This document shows positions 1 through 5,652 of a stretch of DNA of 6,478 nucleotides, piece after piece (the stretch's first letter is position 1; each line of letters opens with the position of its first letter). The notes beneath the pieces were generated by a model. The model saw only the letters and a list, made by a program, of their open reading frames with translations. It was not told the origin of the DNA and did not search any database. The position numbers and the translations under genes are program-made. Source of the DNA: Odoribacter sp036657595 (GTDB lineage: Bacteria > Bacteroidota > Bacteroidia > Bacteroidales > Marinifilaceae); NCBI GenBank assembly GCA_036657595.1, contig JAVXFZ010000112.1, positions 1 to 6,478 on the forward strand. The letters run 5' to 3'.

Positions 1-88
1 CAGTATGTTTCTGCTGGACGATCAGTACAGGATCATCGCCAAACCGACTACGATCAAGGAATTGGAAAAGAATATATCGGAACTTTAA
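1..88 (+). CDS. C-terminal end of a probable thioredoxin/TlpA-like protein (partial)
   Basis: Only the last 28 codons are visible, read in the frame starting at base 2 and ending with TAA at 86-88; the gene begins left of the window. The tail reads MFLLDDQYRIIAKPTT followed by a short charged helix, IKELEKNISEL. This resembles the final beta-strand and helix of thioredoxin-fold proteins of the TlpA/redoxin group in Bacteroidetes, where a pattern such as 'LLDKDxRIIAK...eeLe' closes the fold. The catalytic CxxC region, if there is one, lies outside the window, so redox activity cannot be judged. The gene runs head-on into recX: its stop and the recX stop share the TTAA at 85-88, leaving no intergenic space for a terminator. 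The family assignment rests on a short tail and is tentative; that the frame is coding is more likely than the family call. Confidence 0.5.
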   Translation, partial: SMFLLDDQYRIIAKPTTIKELEKNISEL

Positions 89-564
89 GCAGGTTCATCG
101 TCTATCTGCCCTTTCAGCAGGCGCGATAGACAGTTTTCGATCAGATCGTATTCAAAGCCGCGTCCTATTGCGAAACGGATCAATTTTCCTTTTTCCTGAT
201 AGGGATCCGGTTCATTTAATTGTTTTCGCTTTTGTTTTAATAATTCCATACAGGTTTTGCTGTATTCCTCCTGATCCAGATCATCCAAAGCTTGCCGGAT
301 GATTTCGGAGGGGAGTCCCTTTTGTCGAAGGTGCAGGCTGATTTTCAGTTTTCCCCACGATCCGAGCATCCGTTTATCGGCTGCGTATGCGATGGCATAA
401 CGGGTGTCATTGAGAAAATTATGTTCGTGTAAAAAACTCATTATTTTAGCTATCTCCTGATCAGGAATCTCCCATAGAATTAGTTTTTCCTGAATCTCCT
501 GACTGCAATATTCTTTTTTACTGCATAGTGCCGCCGCTCGATTCAATGCTTTTTCGGGTATCAT
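85..564 (-). CDS. recX: RecX regulatory protein
   Basis: RecX binds the RecA filament in the cytoplasm and limits RecA recombinase and coprotease activity. The protein has 159 residues, normal for the family, and is nearly all helical with three successive helix-triplet repeats. Recognisable conserved stretches are C14-S15 with EYCS at 18-21, FLNDTRYAIAYAADK at 50-64, WGKLKISLHLRQKGL at 70-84, and a C-terminal KLIRFAIGRGFEYDLI at 127-142. The ATG at 564-562 overlaps the TGA of prmC in an ATGA (561-564), so translation is probably coupled to prmC and no separate ribosome binding site is needed. At the other end its TAA lies inside a TTAA shared with the stop of the convergent gene. recA is not in the window, so the link to RecA is family knowledge. 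Length, motif order and ends all look intact. Confidence 0.93.
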   Translation of the reverse strand: MIPEKALNRAAALCSKKEYCSQEIQEKLILWEIPDQEIAKIMSFLHEHNFLNDTRYAIAYAADKRMLGSWGKLKISLHLRQKGLPSEIIRQALDDLDQEEYSKTCMELLKQKRKQLNEPDPYQEKGKLIRFAIGRGFEYDLIENCLSRLLKGQIDDEPA

Positions 565-1409
565 ACTCTTTTACATTTAATCATCCGATCTTTTCCAAAA
601 ATATCTTTTCTCAATTCAATCTCCCGATAGCCACTATTTTCAAGTAATGCAAGTATTTCTTTTCCCATCGCTTCATTGATTTCAAAGAATAGCAGCCCGC
701 CTGCTTTCAAGCGCATTTGTCCGAATGTTGCCACCTGCCGATAAAATAAGAGTGGATCGGTGTCCGGCACGAACAATGCCTGATGGGGTTCGTAATCCAA
801 TACGCGTGATTCCATCCCTTTTTTCTCGCTTTCTTTGACATAAGGCGGATTTGAAACGATGATGTCGTAACTGCCCCAATGATAGCATTCTTCCCGTAAA
901 ATATCACGCACCATAAATTGAACTCCAACTTGATTTTTTTCGGCATTTTGCCGTGCCACACGAATGGCTTCGCCGGAAATATCAATGCCGACGATCTGCG
1001 CTTCCGGACAATGTTTGGCTAAAGCGATGGCGATGCAACCACTCCCCGTCCCGATGTCTAAAATCTTTTTTCCCGAATTTATCGCCTCTTTCACCCACAC
1101 TACTAATTCTTCTGTTTCCGGGCGGGGGATTAATGTCGATTGGTTTAGGTTTAATTTTAATCCGCTAAATTCCGTTTCTCCTATTATATATTGTATCGGA
1201 TGCCCGGATTTTAAAAGTAGGATGATTTCATTAAATTTATTTATAAAGCTTTCGTCTAATATTTCGTTTTTTCTAATATGGATATCTATATTTGTAAAAT
1301 GCAATACATCCATATAAATAATGGAGCAAAGGCATTGGATTTCATATTCCGGATATGAATCTTTTAGCTCCTGTAAAGCGTATTGTGATAGTTGACGAAT
1401 TGTATTCAT
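561..1409 (-). CDS. prmC: Peptide chain release factor N5-glutamine methyltransferase
   Basis: PrmC (HemK) uses S-adenosylmethionine to methylate the glutamine of the GGQ motif in release factors RF1 and RF2, which makes peptide release efficient. The 282 residues match the family's usual length. Residues 1 to about 85 form the helical release-factor-binding domain. The Rossmann-type methyltransferase domain follows: IPRPETEELV from 94, the SAM-binding ILDIGTGSGCIAIALA at 116-131, the acidic strand-end GIDIS at 141-145, and the catalytic NPPY at 187-190 that holds the target glutamine. The C-terminal FFEIN and the YREIELRKDIFGKDRM stretch are also typical. The ATG at 1409 is the only start, because an in-frame TAA lies at 1427-1425. 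It is the first gene of a two-gene unit with recX, which overlaps it by 4 bases. No frameshift or missing key residue is seen. The NPPY motif is shared with other N-methyltransferases, but the N-terminal domain and IPRPETEEL favour PrmC. Confidence 0.95.
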   Translation of the reverse strand: MNTIRQLSQYALQELKDSYPEYEIQCLCSIIYMDVLHFTNIDIHIRKNEILDESFINKFNEIILLLKSGHPIQYIIGETEFSGLKLNLNQSTLIPRPETEELVVWVKEAINSGKKILDIGTGSGCIAIALAKHCPEAQIVGIDISGEAIRVARQNAEKNQVGVQFMVRDILREECYHWGSYDIIVSNPPYVKESEKKGMESRVLDYEPHQALFVPDTDPLLFYRQVATFGQMRLKAGGLLFFEINEAMGKEILALLENSGYREIELRKDIFGKDRMIKCKRV

Positions 1410-1413
1410 AACA

Positions 1414-1421
1414 CAAAGATA
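1414..1421 (-). promoter_or_regulatory. Candidate prmC-recX promoter, -7 element
   Basis: Read on the minus strand this is TATCTTTG, a perfect match to the TAnnTTTG -7 element used by the primary sigma factor in Bacteroidetes. It ends only four bases before the prmC ATG. With the usual spacing, transcription would start at about 1409-1411, giving a leaderless or nearly leaderless mRNA. No TTTG-type -33 element stands at the normal 19-21 base spacing (the region upstream on this strand is an A/T-rich mix with TTTC at best), which lowers confidence. An 8-base pattern with two free positions can arise by chance in AT-rich DNA. Confidence 0.4.
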
Positions 1422-1502
1422 AGATTAATTGGAAATTGAAAATTAGAAATAGGAATTTATTTGGGTTCATTGATTTATTTATTGTTTTTATCAATTCCTT
1501 AA

Positions 1503-1526
1503 CAAAAGGTGTTTTGAACTTTCAAA
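1503..1526. repeat. Two overlapping short inverted repeats, possible operator
   Basis: CAAAA-ggtg-TTTTG (1503-1516) and TTTGAA-ct-TTCAAA (1513-1526) are both perfect inverted repeats, and they share the central TTTG. In RNA the two hairpins would exclude each other; in DNA the second is a compact dyad of the kind bound by dimeric regulators. It lies 64-87 bases upstream of the cls start, inside the likely control region. The arms are short and AT-rich, so chance is a serious alternative. Confidence 0.3.
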
Positions 1527-1589
1527 TAGGACAATGATCGGAAAGGATTCCTATGTTTTGAGATTTCATTTTTCGTTTTTCATTTTTAT

Positions 1590-3044
1590 ATGTATTGGCT
1601 TGAAGTAACAATCTATCTTTTAATCGCCTTGTACGTCCTCACGGTGGTGAGTGTCGTATTCAACGTTATACTGGAAAATAGAAATCCGGTGAGAACATTG
1701 GCTTGGATTGTTGTGTTGGTTGCCATACCACTGATCGGTTTTCTATTCTACCTGTATTTCGGCATCAATTATCGGAAGATCAAAATGTTTTCAATGAAAG
1801 GATTGGGGGATATGAAGTGGTTGCAATATATGAGCGAAGATCAGAAACAATTGATTAAGAAATCCGAATTTCTGCAAAGGCGGGAGTCCGTTGCCGTCCG
1901 AAAATTAATGACGTTGTTACTGAATAACAACAAAGCTCTGCTCACGCGTTTCAATCGGGTGGAGGTGTTGAATAATGGAGATGAAACTTTTCCGACTTTG
2001 TTTGAAGCACTTGAACAAGCCCGCAAATTTATTCATCTGGAATATTATATCATTTCCGAAGGGCGACTGACCGACCGATTGAAAGAAATTCTACTCCGCA
2101 AGGCGGCAGAAGGCATTGAAGTACGGATTATTTATGACGATGTCGGATCGTGGGGATTATCCCGTAATTTTATCCGAGAATTACAAAAAGCAGGCATTCA
2201 GATTTATCCCTTTTTACCGGTACGTTTTCACCAATTAGCTAATAAAGCAAATTACCGAAATCATCGAAAGATTGCCGTGATAGACGGAGAGATAGGATTT
2301 ATCGGCGGATTGAACATTGCCGATCGGTATGTGGACGGTGTCGCCGGTATTGGCGTTTGGCGAGACACTCATTTAAAGGTGATGGGGGAAGTCGTAACTT
2401 CTTTACAGGTGATTTTTCTGATCGACTGGTATTTTGTACGTCAGGAATTACTGTTGGACAAAGACGAATATTTGCCTTATGTGCAGGCAGACGGGAATGT
2501 GATTGCCCAAACCATCACATCGGGACCTGACAGCGATTGGGCATCCATTCAACAAGCTTATTTCACACTGATCAATATGGCGAAACGCTATGTGTTTATC
2601 TCCACGCCCTATTTTATGCCGGGAGAAACGACCTTAAATTCATTGAAAACAGCAGCAATGAGCGGGGTGGACGTACGAATATTATTGCCGTATAAGTCCG
2701 ATTCGCGGTTGACGCATTGGTGCACTTGCTCGTATGTGGAGGAGTTATTAGAGGCAGGAGTGAAAATATATTGGTATAAAAAAGGGATCAATCACAGCAA
2801 GGTGATTATTGTCGATGGCATTGTGGCAAGCGTCGGAACAGCGAATATGGATCTCCGAAGTTTTGAACAGAATTTTGAAGTAAGCTTGATTTTATATGAT
2901 CGGGAGGTTGTGAAAGTGTTGGCAGGTTATTTTATGGAGGACCTGAAAGAAAGTTCAGAAGCGACCATTCAACATTGGAAATTTCGTCCCAAACGAGATA
3001 AAGTGTACGAATCAATGGCGCGATTATTCGCTCCGGTTCTTTAA
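1590..3044 (+). CDS. cls: Cardiolipin synthase (phospholipase D superfamily)
   Basis: The enzyme is expected to join two phosphatidylglycerol molecules into cardiolipin and glycerol at the cytoplasmic membrane. The 484 residues fit bacterial ClsA-type enzymes. Two N-terminal membrane segments lie at about 4-26 and 36-57, followed by a basic YRKIK. The catalytic part carries both HKD motifs: NHRKIAVIDG with H225, K227, D232, followed by the typical GFIGGLNIADRY, and NHSKVIIVDG with H402, K404, D409, followed by ASVGTANMDLRSFEQNFE. Between them are conserved stretches such as WRDTHLKVMG (257-266) and ISTPYFMPGE (337-346). The ATG at 1590 is the first start after an in-frame TAG at 1527-1529. 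No Shine-Dalgarno tract precedes it; the leader is T-rich. murF-alr follows after 68 bases on the same strand, so the two may be co-transcribed. Head-group specificity cannot be read from the sequence; a related PLD-type phospholipid synthase is the main alternative. Both active sites look intact. Confidence 0.94.
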   Translation: MYWLEVTIYLLIALYVLTVVSVVFNVILENRNPVRTLAWIVVLVAIPLIGFLFYLYFGINYRKIKMFSMKGLGDMKWLQYMSEDQKQLIKKSEFLQRRESVAVRKLMTLLLNNNKALLTRFNRVEVLNNGDETFPTLFEALEQARKFIHLEYYIISEGRLTDRLKEILLRKAAEGIEVRIIYDDVGSWGLSRNFIRELQKAGIQIYPFLPVRFHQLANKANYRNHRKIAVIDGEIGFIGGLNIADRYVDGVAGIGVWRDTHLKVMGEVVTSLQVIFLIDWYFVRQELLLDKDEYLPYVQADGNVIAQTITSGPDSDWASIQQAYFTLINMAKRYVFISTPYFMPGETTLNSLKTAAMSGVDVRILLPYKSDSRLTHWCTCSYVEELLEAGVKIYWYKKGINHSKVIIVDGIVASVGTANMDLRSFEQNFEVSLILYDREVVKVLAGYFMEDLKESSEATIQHWKFRPKRDKVYESMARLFAPVL

Positions 3045-3057
3045 TATAGGATGTAAA

Positions 3058-3089
3058 CTGTGGTGGCTTGTGTACGCGCCAAAACACAG
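3058..3089 (+). other. Interrupted hairpin between cls and murF-alr
   Basis: CTGTG (3058-3062) and TGGC (3064-3067) can pair with CACAG (3085-3089) and GCCA (3078-3081), giving a 4-bp upper and a 5-bp lower stem separated by a 1x3 internal loop, with a 10-base apical loop. An alternative pairing, TGTGT (3069-3073) with ACACA (3084-3088), excludes the first fold. No T-run follows, so it is not a typical intrinsic terminator. It may be a weak attenuating or processing structure, or chance. Confidence 0.35.
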
Positions 3090-3090
3090 C

Positions 3091-3112
3091 ATAAATAAAT
3101 GAATAAATAAAT
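3091..3112 (+). repeat. ATAA tetranucleotide run in the murF-alr leader
   Basis: Five tetranucleotide units, ATAA ATAA ATGA ATAA ATAA, plus a trailing AT, sit directly against the murF-alr ATG. There is no Shine-Dalgarno sequence. An A-rich, unstructured stretch before the start is typical of well-translated Bacteroidetes genes and probably acts as the ribosome landing site. The variant third unit makes a chance ATG AAT AAA TAA (3099-3110) that ends two bases before the true start. Confidence 0.55.
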
Positions 3113-5563
3113 ATGTACAGTAGTAAGAAAATTTCAGAGATTCTGAATTGCAAAGCCATCGGTGTGAACGACTTTGAAATCACAGAGGTTAGTGTGGACA
3201 GCCGCTCGGTGAATAAACCTGAAACGACTTTGTTCTTTGCCCTTCAGGGCGTCAATCATAACGGACACGAATATGTAAAAGGATTGTATGTACGGGGAGT
3301 CAGAAACTTTGTCGTCAGCGAGATGCGGGAAGAATACGCCGCGTTGGAGGCGGCTGTTTTCTTTCAGGTGACAAATGTTTTGCAAGCCCTGCAACAATTA
3401 GCCACCTACCACCGGGAACAGTATCACACAGAAGTGATCGGGATCACCGGAAGTAATGGAAAGACGGTTGTCAAAGAATGGCTTTACCAGCTTCTTTCGG
3501 AGGAGGCGGGTGTCTATCGTAGTCCGCGTAGTTATAATTCACAGGTAGGTGTTGCCTTGTCGCTACTGGGAATAGATGCTCAAACCCGTTTAGCCATTAT
3601 TGAAGCCGGCATTTCATTACCGGGAGAAATGGAGAAATTGCAACGAATGATCCGACCGGAGATTGGTATATTTACTCATTTGGGCGATGCTCACGGTGAG
3701 AATTTCAACTCCCGTCAACAAAAGTTAGAAGAGAAAGCTATACTGTTTAAAGAGTGTCACACGGTGATCGGACAGAAGAGTGAGGCATTGAAGTATATTC
3801 TCACGGTCGTTCAAGAGGGATGCGAGCGGATCATCTGGGGGGAAGAGGAGGATTGTAATGTCCGCACAAGAGAGATGCGAACGGATGAAAACGGTCGTCG
3901 GGTAGAAATAGAATGGCAGGGGCAAACTTTTATGTTGTCAATCCCATTTGTAGATGAAGCTTCTTTCGAGAATTGTATGAATACCGTTTGTTTTTTACTA
4001 TTAAAAAGGAAAACGCCGGCATTTATCTGTGAACGAGTGAGCCGATTACAGCCCATCGCAATGCGTATGGAAATCAAAGAAGGTATCAACCGTTGTGTGT
4101 TAATCAACGACTATTATAATTCGGATGCCGCTTCTTTTCATTTAGCGTTGAATACGTTGGCAATGCAAGATGCAGGACGTGAAAAAGTAGTGATTCTTTC
4201 TGATTTTATTGACACCGGTACGGATGAAGCGGAACTTTACCGCGAAGTAGCGATGTTGTTGCGTAAGACGAAAGTTTCGGTGTTGATCGGCATCGGGGAG
4301 GTCATCAGTCGTTATAGACCTTATTTTTTAGTGCCCAACTGTCGTTTTTATAAAGATACGGATAGTTTTCTGCGACAAGAAAACCGCGATCATTTCCACG
4401 ATCAGGTGATTTTGATTAAAGGTGCTCGAAAGTTCCGTTTTGAATATATTGCCGGATTTTTACAAAAACAATCTCACGCAACGATATTGGAAGTTGATTT
4501 CGACGCGATGGTTCATAATCTAAATTATTTCCGTTCGCTTTTGCCGTCGGAAACGATGATCGCCGTGATGGTGAAGGCTTTTTCATACGGCAGCGGATCA
4601 GGCGAAGTAGCCAGTTTGTTGCAGTATCAGGGGGTGAATTATCTGATGGTGGCTTTTGCCGACGAAGGGGTAGAACTGAGGGCTGCCGGCATTACGATTC
4701 CAATAGGGGTGATGAATCCCGAACCGGAAGCATTCGATAATATGATCGAGTTTAATCTGGAACCTGAGATTTATTCTTTGGAATTATTAGAAGGATTCGA
4801 TCGGGCTCTGACAAAACACGGGATTGAAAAATATCCGGTTCATTTAAAGTTGAATACGGGAATGAACCGCTCCGGACTTGATCCGGAGGAAATCCCTGCA
4901 TTGTTGGCATTTTTTAAAGAGAAACGGAAGGTTTTTATCCGCTCGATGTTCTCGCATCTCGCCGGAAGTGATGAAGCCGTACACGACGATTACACACAGC
5001 ATCAAATCGACCTATTTATCCAAATGACGGAAGAGGTACAAGCGCATTTCAATTACCGGATTATGCGTCATATACTGAATTCCGCCGGAATTGAACGTTT
5101 TGGTCAATATGCTTTTGATATGGTGCGTTTGGGGATCGGCTTACACGGGATCAGTGCCGTCGGCGCACCGCTGTTGCCGGTCAGTTCTTTTAAGACTTAT
5201 ATTGCCGCTATTCGGGAAGTAAAAGGTGATCAAACGGTGGGATACGGTCGTAAAGGTATTTTGAAGCGTGATTCCCGCATCGCAGTTGTGCCGGTAGGCT
5301 ATGCAGATGGTTTAGATCGACACCTCAGCCGAGGAGTTGGAGAAATGATGGTCAGAGGCAAGCGTGTAGCGATAGTAGGGAATATCTGTATGGATGCCTG
5401 TATGGTGGACATCACAGATACGAATGCTCAAGTGGGGGATGAAATTGAAATCTTTGGTAAACATATTCCTGTCACCGAATTATCGGATAAATTGGAAACG
5501 ATCCCTTATGAAGTGTTGACTTCCGTTTCACAGCGGGTGAAAAGAGTATATTTTAAGGAATAA
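3113..5563 (+). CDS. murF-alr: Bifunctional MurF ligase / alanine racemase fusion
   Basis: One 816-residue cytoplasmic protein combines two peptidoglycan enzymes. Residues 1 to about 450 are MurF, which uses ATP to add D-Ala-D-Ala to UDP-MurNAc-tripeptide. It shows the N-terminal substrate domain (VSVDSRSV at 27-34), the P-loop GITGSNGKT at 110-118, IEAGISLPGE at 163-172, THLGDAHGENFNS at 188-200, K208 in EEKAILF where Mur ligases usually carry a carbamylated lysine, and NDYYNSDAASF at 332-342. Residues from about 456 are alanine racemase, PLP-dependent, making D-Ala from L-Ala. It shows MVKAFSYGSG with the PLP lysine K488 and Y492, R672 in VRLGIGLHG, Y711 in GYGRK as the opposite-face catalytic tyrosine, PVGYADG, NICMDACMVD at 757-766, and Y799 in IPYEV. 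Each half is near full length for its family and no frameshift is seen. The fusion is known in Bacteroidetes. The ATG at 3113 follows an in-frame TAA at 3104-3106. It may share a transcript with cls. Confidence 0.96.
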   Translation: MYSSKKISEILNCKAIGVNDFEITEVSVDSRSVNKPETTLFFALQGVNHNGHEYVKGLYVRGVRNFVVSEMREEYAALEAAVFFQVTNVLQALQQLATYHREQYHTEVIGITGSNGKTVVKEWLYQLLSEEAGVYRSPRSYNSQVGVALSLLGIDAQTRLAIIEAGISLPGEMEKLQRMIRPEIGIFTHLGDAHGENFNSRQQKLEEKAILFKECHTVIGQKSEALKYILTVVQEGCERIIWGEEEDCNVRTREMRTDENGRRVEIEWQGQTFMLSIPFVDEASFENCMNTVCFLLLKRKTPAFICERVSRLQPIAMRMEIKEGINRCVLINDYYNSDAASFHLALNTLAMQDAGREKVVILSDFIDTGTDEAELYREVAMLLRKTKVSVLIGIGEVISRYRPYFLVPNCRFYKDTDSFLRQENRDHFHDQVILIKGARKFRFEYIAGFLQKQSHATILEVDFDAMVHNLNYFRSLLPSETMIAVMVKAFSYGSGSGEVASLLQYQGVNYLMVAFADEGVELRAAGITIPIGVMNPEPEAFDNMIEFNLEPEIYSLELLEGFDRALTKHGIEKYPVHLKLNTGMNRSGLDPEEIPALLAFFKEKRKVFIRSMFSHLAGSDEAVHDDYTQHQIDLFIQMTEEVQAHFNYRIMRHILNSAGIERFGQYAFDMVRLGIGLHGISAVGAPLLPVSSFKTYIAAIREVKGDQTVGYGRKGILKRDSRIAVVPVGYADGLDRHLSRGVGEMMVRGKRVAIVGNICMDACMVDITDTNAQVGDEIEIFGKHIPVTELSDKLETIPYEVLTSVSQRVKRVYFKE

Positions 5564-5586
5564 AGTGAAGCAGAGTGGTCCTTCAA

Positions 5587-5652
5587 TAAAGTCTTTAGAA
5601 TTTATAAAGTCATTTGCTCTTTGAAGCAAGTTTATAGATTTTAAAGACTTTA
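5587..5652. repeat. Long AT-rich inverted repeat / hairpin at the 3' junction of murF-alr and the kinase
   Basis: Two 22-base arms, 5587-5608 and 5631-5652, are inverted copies differing at two positions. In RNA of the plus strand (the murF-alr transcript) both differences become G-U or U-G wobbles, so all 22 positions pair; in RNA of the minus strand they are A/C mismatches. The 22-base interior holds a further 5-bp stem, TTGCT (5614-5618) with AGCAA (5625-5629), plus a possible U-G pair. Each arm ends outward in an 11-base palindrome, TAAAGTCTTTA (5587-5597) and TAAAGACTTTA (5642-5652). The right arm includes the TAA of the convergent kinase gene. No T-run follows in either direction and the stem is poor in G and C, so it is not a standard intrinsic terminator, though a role as an mRNA 3' end or stabiliser is possible. 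The remainder of the 86-base gap (5564-5586) has nothing else notable. Confidence 0.75.

Larger units (their letters stand above)
1410..1589. other. Divergent intergenic region between prmC and cls
   Basis: This 180-base AT-rich stretch must hold the promoters of both the leftward prmC-recX unit and the rightward cls gene. Seen in it are the TATCTTTG element next to prmC, a pair of overlapping inverted repeats at 1503-1526, and a T-rich leader directly before cls with the 10-base direct repeat TTTCATTTTT at 1564-1573 and 1578-1587. For cls the nearest promoter-like string is TATGTTTTG at 1552-1560, one position off the TAnnTTTG pattern and without a -33 partner. No open reading frame of note and no RNA gene is apparent. 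Confidence 0.7.

Noticed and set aside
964..1317. Plus-strand 117-residue open frame inside prmC
   Set aside because: It runs antisense through the conserved methyltransferase core of prmC and its translation resembles no known protein; it is a shadow of the real gene.
1552..1560. TATGTTTTG as a cls promoter
   Set aside because: It misses the TAnnTTTG pattern by one position and has no TTG at the proper upstream distance, so it is not listed as a promoter.
3099..3110. ATG AAT AAA TAA mini-ORF just before murF-alr
   Set aside because: It arises from one variant unit in the ATAA run and is out of frame with murF-alr. Three codons in an AT-rich repeat are expected by chance, and no leader-peptide signature is seen.
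2932..3183. Minus-strand 83-residue frame with a hydrophobic stretch spanning the cls/murF-alr gap
   Set aside because: It lies mostly across the end of cls and the start of murF-alr, and its hydrophobic segment (YIFIYSFIYAVF) is the reverse complement of the ATAA run. No promoter or family similarity is recognised.
3811..4107. Minus-strand 98-residue open frame within murF-alr
   Set aside because: It is antisense to the MurF domain, with low-complexity serine-rich composition and no recognisable motif.
5587..5652. Standard rho-independent terminator
   Set aside because: The stem is very AT-rich and no T-run follows on either strand, so the canonical terminator label does not fit even though a long hairpin is clear.
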